Shown here: piece after piece, positions 28,017 through 36,442 of the stretch
Position numbering within the stretch: the first letter of the stretch is position 1
Layout of the letters: the number at the start of each line of letters is the position of its first letter
Assembly (NCBI RefSeq): GCF_031569985.1
Contig: NZ_JAMQKA010000004.1
Coordinates: 62,001-126,000 of the forward strand
DNA length: 64,000 nt
Direction: 5' to 3'
Source of the DNA: JAMQKA01 sp031569985
GTDB taxonomy: Bacteria; Bacteroidota; Rhodothermia; Balneolales; Balneolaceae
Made by a program: the position numbers and the translations under genes
The notes under the pieces: generated by a model
Told to the model about the DNA's origin: nothing
The model's input: only the letters and a program-made list of their open reading frames with translations
Databases searched by the model: none

Positions 28017-29900
28017 TTAAACGGCGGCATCTGCAAAAATATCCTCGATCAGGTCACCGTATTTTTCTTCTATTACTCTTCGTTTGACTTTAAGTGTAGG
28101 GGTCAATTCGCCGCTTTCTACTGAAAACTCATGGGAGACGAGTCTAAAATCACGGATCTTTTCGTGTGATGCCAGCTCATCTGAATAATAGCGAATCTCT
28201 TTTTTGAAGATGGACTGAATTTCGTCCTTCGCCAACAGGTCCTCCATCGATTCATAGCGCAAGCCGTTCTCGTTGGCGTATTTCTCCAGGACCTCAAAAT
28301 CGGGAACTATCAGGGCGGCCATGAAAGGCTGCCGTTCGCCAACCACCACGAGCTGGTCTACCCATTTGCTAGTCTTGAATAGATCTTCTATCGGGCCGGG
28401 ATATATATTTTTCCCGCCGGCATTGACAATCATATGTTTAATGCGATCGGTGATCTGAAGGTTTCCATCCACAAACCGGCCCACATCCCCGGTATGGAGC
28501 CACTCTTCATCGTCAATCATCTCCCGGGTGGCTTCATCATTTTTCCAATACCCTTTCATCACATTGGGACCTTTGCATAAAATTTCGCCCGGCTCGCTGG
28601 TCAGATCCGTGGGATAATCCTCACCGCTGAGCTGAGCAATAATCTTATTGTCTTCCAGCCGCTGAATAGCTACCGTAACGCCGGGCAACACCTGTCCAAC
28701 AGTGCCCATTTTTTCGTGATCATAACTGTTTGCGGCCATAATCGGTGATGTCTCCGTAAGGCCATAACCTTCCAGGATATTGAGTCCGGCCGCCATAAAA
28801 AAGTGCCCAATCTCGGCCGGAAGCGCCGCACCACCGGACACAAAAAAGCGAATATTTCCTCCCGTTCGCTCTTTAAGCTTGTCAAATACCAGTTTGTCGG
28901 CAACCGGCTTTTGCAGGGCTGTTAACCCACGTTTTCCATCGGCGTACTGGCGCCCCACATCGAACGCCCAGTTGAATATCTTTTTCTTTACAGTACTCCC
29001 CTCTTCCACACTCTTGGTAACAAGGTTGTAAATCTTCTCGAAAAGCCGGGGGACGCTCATTACAATGGTGGGGTGAACCTCCGTTAAATTTTTGGCGACG
29101 GTGTCTACACTCTCAGCGTAGTAAATCTCGCCGCCACCAGCAATAATAGCATAATACCCGGCCGTACGCTCAAATGAGTGGCAAAGCGGCAAAAATGAGA
29201 GTGCGCGATCATTTTCATCAATGTGGATATGCTGGTGGGCCGCCTTTACATTACTGACGATATTACGGTGTGTGAGCATTGCCCCCTTGGGTTTACCGGT
29301 CGTGCCGGAAGTGTAGATCAGGGTTGCCAGATCTTCGGGCGCAATGCGTTTTGTGCGTTCATGGATCTCCTCCTCATGCTTGGGATACAACTTAAACCCC
29401 TCACTCATTACATTCTCATAAAGCACCACGTAGGGCTCCTCCAGCTGGCTTTCAACACGGGGCTCGTCAAAGGCAATGACCTGTCGTACGTGTTCACAGC
29501 TTTCAAAAATCTCGATCGCTTTTTTAAGCTGAATACCTGTTGAGACAAAGAAAAGTTCTGCCTCTGAATTCTGCAGGATATATTCGCACTGGTTTGGCGG
29601 TAGTGAGGTATACAATGAGACATTTACTCCGCCCACCAATTGAATCGCGAGGTCTACAACCGCCCATTCGTACCGGTTTTCGCTGAGGATCGCCACGCGA
29701 TCGCCCTGTTCAATTCCGTGTTCCACCAGGTAAGCCGCCATCGCATTTACATCTTCTGCAACTTTCTCCCACGTAATCGCTTCGTACTCCCCGTTGGGAG
29801 ACGGTTTCCGTCCAAACGCCGTTTTCTTTTTCCCTTTGTACTTGTTAGTAAGATTTAAAAAGAGTTCAGTCAGCGTTTCAAAAGCTACAACTGTAGGCAT
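28017..29900 (-). CDS. long-chain fatty acid-CoA ligase (AMP-forming)
   Basis: 627 residues of the ANL superfamily. The P-loop YTSGTTGKPKGAMLTH (about residues 197-212), GYGLTETSP and the hinge region WLHTGDVG...DRIKHMIVNAGGKNIYP are all intact; VKRRVIEEKYGDLIE near the C-terminus contains the adenylation-domain lysine region. The bubblegum/FadD15-like group of long-chain acyl-CoA synthetases has this length and domain order. It activates fatty acids for lipid synthesis or beta-oxidation. No other fatty acid gene is adjacent; upstream is a 241-base divergent gap to the Fur-family gene with no clear operator. Confidence 0.95.
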   Translation of the reverse strand: MPTVVAFETLTELFLNLTNKYKGKKKTAFGRKPSPNGEYEAITWEKVAEDVNAMAAYLVEHGIEQGDRVAILSENRYEWAVVDLAIQLVGGVNVSLYTSLPPNQCEYILQNSEAELFFVSTGIQLKKAIEIFESCEHVRQVIAFDEPRVESQLEEPYVVLYENVMSEGFKLYPKHEEEIHERTKRIAPEDLATLIYTSGTTGKPKGAMLTHRNIVSNVKAAHQHIHIDENDRALSFLPLCHSFERTAGYYAIIAGGGEIYYAESVDTVAKNLTEVHPTIVMSVPRLFEKIYNLVTKSVEEGSTVKKKIFNWAFDVGRQYADGKRGLTALQKPVADKLVFDKLKERTGGNIRFFVSGGAALPAEIGHFFMAAGLNILEGYGLTETSPIMAANSYDHEKMGTVGQVLPGVTVAIQRLEDNKIIAQLSGEDYPTDLTSEPGEILCKGPNVMKGYWKNDEATREMIDDEEWLHTGDVGRFVDGNLQITDRIKHMIVNAGGKNIYPGPIEDLFKTSKWVDQLVVVGERQPFMAALIVPDFEVLEKYANENGLRYESMEDLLAKDEIQSIFKKEIRYYSDELASHEKIRDFRLVSHEFSVESGELTPTLKVKRRVIEEKYGDLIEDIFADAAV

Positions 29901-30141
29901 AAATTTACCCGTTTGTTCAATTTAATTCCCCGCACATTATGAGATTCATGAATATAACATTCTGCGATGATAATGGAAGAATTATGCACGGATGAATAGA
30001 ATGCATTATTTAATTACTCACAGATGGCAAAACTGGCAATCGATAAGCCAAAAAACTCAATAAATCAATACTTTTGCTTGTTATACTTTTTCAAATGCCC
30101 GACGTTATTCATTATATTGAATTAAAAATCGAATAATTTTT

Positions 30142-30645
30142 ATGGCACATCCAGCAAAAGAAGAGACAATTGACCTGGTTAAGGAGATCTTCAGTTCATA
30201 TCTGAAGGAACACAACCAGCGGCAAACGCCTGAACGTTTTATGGTGCTCGAGGAAATTTACCGGGCCGACGGCCATTTTGACGCCGACGACATCTTTTTC
30301 AATATGAAGGATTCCGGCAGCCGGGTTTCCCGTGCAACGGTCTACAATACGCTTGATTTGTTGGTGGAATGCGGACTCGTGCAGCGCCAGCAGTTTGGTA
30401 AAAACCAGTACTTTTACGAGCGTGCCTATGCCTACCAGCAGCACGATCATATTATCTGTAAAGAGTGTGGTTCCGTAATGGAGTTTTGTGATCCCCGCAT
30501 TCAGGAGATCAAAAGCATGATGGAAAAGATCCACAATTTTAAAATTGAGGGTCACTCGCTTCATTTCTTTGGTACCTGCGGTGATACTGAAACCTGCGAG
30601 CGTAAAAAAGATGTGGAAGTTAAGAAAGGAAGTACGGTTAATTAA
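30142..30645 (+). CDS. Fur-family metalloregulator
   Basis: 167 residues. The winged helix covers residues about 10-88 (TPERFMVLEEIYRADGHFDADD, then SRATVYNTLDLLVECGLV). The structural zinc ligands are present as Cys106/Cys109 (ICKECG) and Cys146/Cys152 (TCGDTETC), the four-cysteine pattern of peroxide- and metal-sensing Fur/PerR proteins. Whether it senses iron, peroxide or another metal cannot be decided. It starts 241 bases from the divergent acyl-CoA ligase. Confidence 0.92.
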   Translation: MAHPAKEETIDLVKEIFSSYLKEHNQRQTPERFMVLEEIYRADGHFDADDIFFNMKDSGSRVSRATVYNTLDLLVECGLVQRQQFGKNQYFYERAYAYQQHDHIICKECGSVMEFCDPRIQEIKSMMEKIHNFKIEGHSLHFFGTCGDTETCERKKDVEVKKGSTVN

Positions 30646-30652
30646 TCGGCTC

Positions 30653-31129
30653 TTAGTAAGATTTCCGACCGAGCTGTTTCCTCATCTTAAAATTAGTTAA
30701 CGTAACTCCTCGCGTGAGCACCCGTTGTTTTTTGATTATCGAAAATCCCATCTCTCTAAAGAATGAGAGAGCAGTAATACTTGCCTCTACCTTCAGGGAA
30801 GGAACATGCCATTCTCGTGCCCTGGTTTCCAACGCTTGGTATAGTGTTCTCCCTACTCCCCGGCGCTGGTAATCTCGGTGTATATAGAAGCAATCGATAT
30901 GCCCATCACTTTCCAGCTCACCGAATCCCAGTATTACCTGATTTTGTTCAGCTACAATAGTATACTTTTGGGAGCACTGAACGACCCAATCCCTGAAATT
31001 GATATCATCAGGAGCCCACGCCTCAACCTGTTCCCTGGAGTAATCCTCCCGGTTTACAGTTCGCACGGTATCATGAAAGAGCTGGGCAACCTGCTTGGCA
31101 TCCGATGGTTTAAACCGGCGTATGTTCAT
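30653..31129 (-). CDS. GNAT-family N-acetyltransferase
   Basis: 158 residues from the ATG at 31129, which has a purine-rich ggaactggaa just before it; a start at 31171 would overlap the end of the GH28 gene. The GNAT acetyl-CoA motif is FYIHRDYQRRGVGRTLYQALE, with the Q/RxxGxG/A signature as QRRGVG. The substrate is unknown; it resembles the YafP/ElaA-like small acetyltransferases. It lies directly downstream of GH28 and convergent with the Fur-family gene (seven-base gap). Confidence 0.88.
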   Translation of the reverse strand: MNIRRFKPSDAKQVAQLFHDTVRTVNREDYSREQVEAWAPDDINFRDWVVQCSQKYTIVAEQNQVILGFGELESDGHIDCFYIHRDYQRRGVGRTLYQALETRAREWHVPSLKVEASITALSFFREMGFSIIKKQRVLTRGVTLTNFKMRKQLGRKSY

Positions 31130-31145
31130 TTCCAGTTCCACACAG

Positions 31146-32744
31146 CTACCAAACCTGTTGTTCGGGTTCACGTTTTATGACATTCAAAGAAACGCCATCC
31201 CCAAGCTCGATTTGTTTCAGAGGGAGATCAGGCATTAACATAGACCCGCTGTATTCTCCCCGGATCAGCAGTGGTGCAGATGCTGTTTCCAGGCTGTCGG
31301 TGAGTGACACATTTTCAAAGCTGACCTCATAGGAATCATCAACTATCATAGCCCGCTCCTGTGAGGCGATACTAACATCCCGCAGGGTCAGATTTTTCAC
31401 GCGCTCAATGCGAGCCCCTTCCCCCGCGTTTGTGACCTGTATATTCTGAAGTACTATATTCTCCAACCATTTTTCCGGCAGCCCGATCAGCGAAATGGCC
31501 GTTGGCACTCCATCGATCGTTACATTCCGGATATCCACATTCCGAATAAGCGGGGCGGGGCCGGTAGCTTCAGGACCAGTATAAAACGTATTGAAATTAA
31601 TCGCCTGGTTTTCAATATCCTTCATCTCGATATCCCGGATATAAATATTTTCGATCACGTTACCTCGTCCACGCTCTGTTTTAAAACGAATTCCACGGTC
31701 AGCTCCCTCAAAATAGGCGTCGTGTACATACACATTATTGATACCGCCCGAGGTTTCACTACCAAAAACGATGCCGCCACTCCCGGTACGGACATTACGC
31801 GCCTCAAAATTACGGACTATAATATTTTTTGTAGGAATATCAATTTGGATACTCTCCTCATTAAACCCTGATTTAAGAACTACAGCATCATCGCCAGTCT
31901 CAAAATGGTTGTACTCCACCAGCACATCCTGGGAAGAATCCAGCACGACACCATCGCCATTTGGAGCCCTGAGACTATTCACTGTAATATTTCGAACTAT
32001 GGCTTTTTTGCTGTATACCAGGTGCACATTCCACATCGGGCTGTCATTCAGGGTGATCCCCTCCACCAAGATGTCCTCCGACTTCCAGAAAACCATGAAA
32101 TTGGGACGCATTCCTTCGTTTCCAGCACCCTTTCCAAAATCGCGCCGAGAAAGCGGAACTTGCGTTGCAATTCCACGTGGTGGCGCTCCGTGCTCTTCAA
32201 ACCAGTTCCACCAGTGATCGCCTTGTGCATCAAGGGTGCCCGTGCCCGTAACCGCTACATTCTTCACATTATAGGCATAGATCAGCGGTGAATAATTATA
32301 GGCTTCAACACCTTCATACCGCACCGGCACCACCGGCAGGTAATCCTCTTTATCAGTACTGAAATAAAGAGTGGCTCCATCGGCAATGAAAAGGTTGATA
32401 TTACTCATCAAATGGATTGGCCCTGTCAACCAATCACCCTTGGGGATCAAGACCATACCCCCACCTGCATTATGCGCGGCCTCAATCGCGCGGTGTATGG
32501 CATCGGTGTTCTTGAAACTCGAGTCTTTTGACATCGGTTGCGCCCCAAAATCGACCACATTAAAAGTCGTATCCTGGAACCCGGGCCGTTCCAGTTTCGT
32601 CATTTCAAACGGGGCATCAATAGGTCCAATTTCTTTTGTCACCTCCTGTTGCGCCAGCAGTCCTTTGCCCCCAACGGCAACAATCAGTGTAAGAAAAATT
32701 GTAGTTGTTACTCTTTGAACCCAGGTTCTCAGCAATTTTAACAT
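31146..32744 (-). CDS. GH28 family glycoside hydrolase (polygalacturonase-like), exported
   Basis: 532 residues with a signal peptide ending near LLAQQ (residue 32). The right-handed beta-helix carries most GH28 signatures: NGDGVVLDSS (Asp264), TGDDAVVLKSG (Asp285, Asp286), and RFKT (Arg353, Lys355) with the later NFNTFY tyrosine. The usual GHGG motif reads GSGG (321-324), so the catalytic-site histidine is Ser322. It may hydrolyse galacturonan or another uronic acid polymer at the cell surface, with altered efficiency or specificity. Divergently placed from the DNRLRE-like protein, with an inverted repeat in the shared 238-base upstream region. Confidence 0.88.
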   Translation of the reverse strand: MLKLLRTWVQRVTTTIFLTLIVAVGGKGLLAQQEVTKEIGPIDAPFEMTKLERPGFQDTTFNVVDFGAQPMSKDSSFKNTDAIHRAIEAAHNAGGGMVLIPKGDWLTGPIHLMSNINLFIADGATLYFSTDKEDYLPVVPVRYEGVEAYNYSPLIYAYNVKNVAVTGTGTLDAQGDHWWNWFEEHGAPPRGIATQVPLSRRDFGKGAGNEGMRPNFMVFWKSEDILVEGITLNDSPMWNVHLVYSKKAIVRNITVNSLRAPNGDGVVLDSSQDVLVEYNHFETGDDAVVLKSGFNEESIQIDIPTKNIIVRNFEARNVRTGSGGIVFGSETSGGINNVYVHDAYFEGADRGIRFKTERGRGNVIENIYIRDIEMKDIENQAINFNTFYTGPEATGPAPLIRNVDIRNVTIDGVPTAISLIGLPEKWLENIVLQNIQVTNAGEGARIERVKNLTLRDVSIASQERAMIVDDSYEVSFENVSLTDSLETASAPLLIRGEYSGSMLMPDLPLKQIELGDGVSLNVIKREPEQQVW

Positions 32745-32845
32745 CTACTTCTTGATTTAACTCATATTCTATTTTTAGATATTTTCCTGCACTTTGTCTT
32801 TACAGGGATTAATATCGTTTACAAAAGTTAGAAATAATTGTAATT

Positions 32846-32886
32846 AAGACAAGAAATAGATCGTAAAATTCCATTTTTCCTGTCTT
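32846..32886. promoter_or_regulatory. inverted repeat between divergent GH28 and DNRLRE genes, candidate operator
   Basis: aagacaagaaa (32846-32856) and tttcctgtctt (32876-32886) pair at 10 of 11 positions with a 19-base spacer. It is the only clear dyad in the intergenic region of the two divergent, exported-protein genes and could bind a regulator of both. No regulator gene is adjacent. Confidence 0.35.
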
Positions 32887-32982
32887 GTACCCTTATTGTT
32901 ATAATATGGGTGCAAATAATCTGAACCGTAATCAGGTATTCTAATCTCTTAACATCCAATTTGTTGCAAAACAAAATCAATT

Positions 32983-34161
32983 ATGTGGGGTAACATATCT
33001 TTAGCATTGCTTTCCATATTCCTGCTTTTGATAGAGGTGTCTCCGGCACGGGCACAATTTGTTGATCATTTTGAGGACGGAGTGAGCCAGGAATGGAACT
33101 ATCATTCTGGTGATGGTGCAGCTAAAATGGATTTCACCGGTACTAACGGTTATGCTAAGATCTCTGTTGATGCCACCAAAGACCGTGATAATATCTGGTG
33201 GGCACTGATTCGGCGTAATGTGGCACCATATTTGAACTTGGAAGAATTCAACAAACCCGATCGGGAGTTGCGTGTTGATACCCGCATTAAAGCAAGCCAT
33301 GCTCCACGCCGTGTCAATCTTCATTTTAACACCCAGAAAACCACTGATTTTCATACCCATCTAATGGAGTATGACATCCCCGACACTACAGGCTGGCATA
33401 CAATCAGCATGACCACCGAGGGATTTGAAGCCGTGGCCGGGGATACAATAAATGCACAAATGGCCCTTATCGACTGGGGCTTGGAGACCTACCAAGTGCA
33501 GGTGGACTATTTTAGAGTTGATGTTGTCGATACCGATACGACAGGACCCGACCCCGGAAATCCGGTCGCCTATCACCCGCCGGTACCCGATCTCTCAACC
33601 TTTGAGCACAAGGCGAATGTTGCACATGATGCCATGGTTAATCTGGCTTATCCCGACAAAAATTTTAACGGCTGGTATAGTGCTTCAGCCGATGAACGAA
33701 TTCCTGCATTAACGGTCAGCGACTCGCAGTATGTTATCCTTCGCTGGGACTTTACCTCATTGTCTCAAAAGGAGGTAGAAGGGTATGGCGTCTTGGAGCT
33801 CACTACTAGGTCCCTACAGCGTATGGATACCGACCCACCGGAATTTGGACAGGTTCGCATAGTGGAAATACTCACCGGGGCTGCCGACTGGAACCAAGAA
33901 ACTGTGACGCTTTCCAGCCTCTCTCGCGGGAAACCACTGAACGAGGTATTTAATCCCCAGATGATTATCGATACCCGTATTTCCGGCGGAAACCAACGTA
34001 CCACTCGCATCACCATCTCCAAACCGGCCTTGCAGCGGCTCGTCAGCGGTCAAACTATCGGCTTTGCACTCCGTCCGCTTGGTCCCATAAACGCCAGCTT
34101 TTACTCCTCAGAATATGCTGACGGAGCCTATGCGCCCGCGTTATATTTCAACACAAAATGA
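32983..34161 (+). CDS. exported protein with C-terminal DNRLRE/CBM96-like domain
   Basis: 392 residues with a signal peptide ending in ARAQ (about residue 25). The N-terminal part (25-180) looks like a beta-sandwich binding module (DHFEDGVSQEWNYHSGDG...WHTISMTTEGFE). After a Pro-rich linker (TDTTGPDPGNP), the C-terminal part (210-392) has the look of DNRLRE domains: NLAYPDKNFNG near its start, RWDFTSL, and GFALRPL...FYSSEYADGAYAPALYF at the end, a fold now classed with carbohydrate-binding CBM96 modules. No catalytic motif is seen. A role in binding the polymer attacked by the divergent GH28 is an inference. Confidence 0.7.
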   Translation: MWGNISLALLSIFLLLIEVSPARAQFVDHFEDGVSQEWNYHSGDGAAKMDFTGTNGYAKISVDATKDRDNIWWALIRRNVAPYLNLEEFNKPDRELRVDTRIKASHAPRRVNLHFNTQKTTDFHTHLMEYDIPDTTGWHTISMTTEGFEAVAGDTINAQMALIDWGLETYQVQVDYFRVDVVDTDTTGPDPGNPVAYHPPVPDLSTFEHKANVAHDAMVNLAYPDKNFNGWYSASADERIPALTVSDSQYVILRWDFTSLSQKEVEGYGVLELTTRSLQRMDTDPPEFGQVRIVEILTGAADWNQETVTLSSLSRGKPLNEVFNPQMIIDTRISGGNQRTTRITISKPALQRLVSGQTIGFALRPLGPINASFYSSEYADGAYAPALYFNTK

Positions 34162-34195
34162 TGCAAGAAACATCATAAATATTCGCTCTCCTGCC

Positions 34196-34669
34196 TCAGT
34201 AGTGATGTTTTACTGAAACCGGGACAATATTTGGATTTGCCAGGTCTTCGAAATCCTGGTAAGCCATCCGAACCAACTCACGATGAGTTCCCGCATTGAA
34301 TGCGATCTCTTCATCATCAGTAAGTGATTCAGCCACAAGAACTTCCATATCGTAAAGATTCCCAAACGGCGGCATAGCCCCTACTTCACAGTCGGGGAAC
34401 ATACCACTGAATTCATCTTCAGAAGCCAGTGACACCTCTTTTGCTCCTAACTGTTCTTTAACCTGGTCAAAGTCTACATCATGAGTTGAGGGCAGAACCA
34501 GCATTTTGAGATCACCATCCACTTTCAGGATCACCGTCTTTGCCATTTCTCGCCCCGGTATGTGCGCCGAAGCGGCAACTTCCTGGGCCGTAAACGCTTT
34601 TGAGTGCTTGATGACGACATATTTTTTGTCGTTATCGTCCAAATATTCCGTCAGTCTGCTGAGTGGCAT
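34196..34669 (-). CDS. YbaK/EbsC-family aminoacyl-tRNA deacylase
   Basis: 157 residues of the YbaK/ProX editing domain. The conserved lysine is in MAKTVILKVDG, and VGAMPPFGNLYDMEVLVAE matches the G-x-x-PP-G substrate-loop signature. Such proteins clear mischarged tRNAs (for example Cys- or Ala-tRNAPro), or act as stand-alone deacylases with wider specificity. It is a single-gene unit, convergent with the DNRLRE-like gene (34 bases). Confidence 0.9.
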   Translation of the reverse strand: MPLSRLTEYLDDNDKKYVVIKHSKAFTAQEVAASAHIPGREMAKTVILKVDGDLKMLVLPSTHDVDFDQVKEQLGAKEVSLASEDEFSGMFPDCEVGAMPPFGNLYDMEVLVAESLTDDEEIAFNAGTHRELVRMAYQDFEDLANPNIVPVSVKHHY

Positions 34670-34908
34670 AACAACCTCCCGTCTTATTTGAGACGTTAGT
34701 TTTATATTTCAAAGTTAATAAAAGAAAGTGCAGTTTATCCAACCTCTTGCCTGACTAATGCATCCAATCCAGGGGAAATCCCATGTTTTAATTTAACAAA
34801 ATTAATAATTTAATCCCGAACCAGTTCGTTGCGACCATTAATTTGCAATAATGGAAGAAACCCGGCAATTTCCTGCCGTCATAGAACCCAACAATAAACT
34901 ACCAACTC

Positions 34909-35928
34909 ATGAAGCTCTCTGCATCAAATTGTGCAAGTACAGCATCAACCATCCTCTGTTTAATATTGCTTTCAGTACTAACAATGACAACACAGGCACA
35001 AAGCCAGGAGAAATGGACGACATTATCTTCTGATACTGAGCCGCACCACCGCCACGAAAACGCCTACACAAAGGTTGGGGACAAGCTCTATTTGCTGGGT
35101 GGACGCGGTGAACGACCGGTGGATATCTATGATCCCGCAACAGGTAGCTGGTCCACTGGAGCTACTGCCCCCCTGCCAATGCACCATTTCCAGGCCGTTA
35201 CCTCTGACGGAAAAATTTATGTAATGGGTGCCTTTACCGGCGGATATCCTGATGAAGATCCGGTCCCCAATGTATACATCTATGATCCGGAAACTGACAG
35301 CTGGACAAGAGGCCCAAAAATTCCACGGCCTCGCGGTGCAGCGGCGAGCGTTGTCTATAACGATAAAATATTTGTTGTCGGTGGCAGCCAGAATGGGCAT
35401 ATCGGTGGACATGTTCGCTGGTTTGATTCTTTTGATCCCGAGACCGGGGAATGGGAGCAACTGGCTGAAATACCGCGTTTTCGTGATCATTTCCAGGCAG
35501 CTGTTATTGGCGGAAAACTTTACGCCGCAGGTGGAAGAAGAACGTCACAGGCTTCAGGCCGGGTCTTCCAGCTGACGATTCCAGAAGTAGACGTATATGA
35601 TTTTGAAACGGGGGAATGGAATCCCCTTCCCCCCACAGGTGATCTGCCCACCGAGCGCGCAGGTACAACCGCTATTTCTGTGGGAAATAATCTCGTAGTA
35701 ATTGGTGGTGAAAGTGGGACACAGTCGGAGGCTCATTCCGAGGTTGAGGCTTATAACACAGAAACCGGGAAATGGCAGTCACTGCCCCAGCTGAATATGG
35801 GTCGCCACGGCACCCAGGCGATTGTCCATGATGGCAAAATTTACATTGCTGCGGGATCAAAAGTGCGCGGCGCTGAAGAGATCAATACGCAGGAAGTGCT
35901 GTCAATTCCATCTATGCTTATGGAGTAA
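34909..35928 (+). CDS. exported Kelch-repeat beta-propeller protein
   Basis: 339 residues with a signal peptide ending near TTQAQ (residue 33). Six Kelch-type blades follow, each with a Gly-Gly pair and Tyr/Trp positions (LYLLGGRGERPVDIYDPATGSW, KIFVVGGSQ, KLYAAGGRR, NLVVIGGESG). A periplasmic protein-binding or enzyme propeller; specific function is not evident. Next on the same strand is a small membrane protein. Confidence 0.85.
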   Translation: MKLSASNCASTASTILCLILLSVLTMTTQAQSQEKWTTLSSDTEPHHRHENAYTKVGDKLYLLGGRGERPVDIYDPATGSWSTGATAPLPMHHFQAVTSDGKIYVMGAFTGGYPDEDPVPNVYIYDPETDSWTRGPKIPRPRGAAASVVYNDKIFVVGGSQNGHIGGHVRWFDSFDPETGEWEQLAEIPRFRDHFQAAVIGGKLYAAGGRRTSQASGRVFQLTIPEVDVYDFETGEWNPLPPTGDLPTERAGTTAISVGNNLVVIGGESGTQSEAHSEVEAYNTETGKWQSLPQLNMGRHGTQAIVHDGKIYIAAGSKVRGAEEINTQEVLSIPSMLME

Positions 35929-36068
35929 GCTTCAGCAGTGCCCCCGTTGGGAGGGAGTTGCACTCCCGACGAAATATTTAAATTAGAAGCATCTATAATA
36001 TGGTGATAATCTTTATTTAACGAATCAGAGGTGCAGACATCAGTCGCTCTGTCTTCTATATTAAGCTG

Positions 36069-36371
36069 GTGCATTCTCTGCTGTTCTTCCTTATCGGGAT
36101 ATGCACTCTTTATGTGCTGTATACCGTAGCTTTCGACCAGATCACGACGATAACCTGGATCGCATTTTCAATAGTTCTAGCCGAATTGATTATCCTGGTC
36201 TGGAATGATTGGCAGTGCCCACTAACCATATTTGCAGAAAATAGTGGTGCTGTGAGAGGCTCCGTCGCCGACCTTTACCTGCCCGGTTGGTTAGCCGATC
36301 ACTTGTTCAAAATATTTGGACTTCTTTTTATTGTCATATGCCTGATGCTGGCCTGGCGTATATTTTGGTGA
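36069..36371 (+). CDS. small membrane protein (DUF2784-like)
   Basis: 100 residues starting at a GTG; no ATG fits. Three transmembrane segments surround a conserved central part, NDWQCPLTIFAENSG, that resembles DUF2784 (NxxxCPLT near a membrane edge). Located between the Kelch protein and the PQQ dehydrogenase, it could be a membrane partner of the latter; this is inference only. Confidence 0.6.
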   Translation: MHSLLFFLIGICTLYVLYTVAFDQITTITWIAFSIVLAELIILVWNDWQCPLTIFAENSGAVRGSVADLYLPGWLADHLFKIFGLLFIVICLMLAWRIFW

Positions 36372-36442
36372 ATTTGATTTAATATTTGCCTTGCTGGCTA
36401 GTCGATTTAACATAGTTCGTCATTATTAACAGGGATTTTGGG

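Noticed and set aside
35946..35970. gttgggag/ctcccgac hairpin after the Kelch gene as a terminator
   Set aside because: Stem has a wobble pair and no T run follows on the coding strand.
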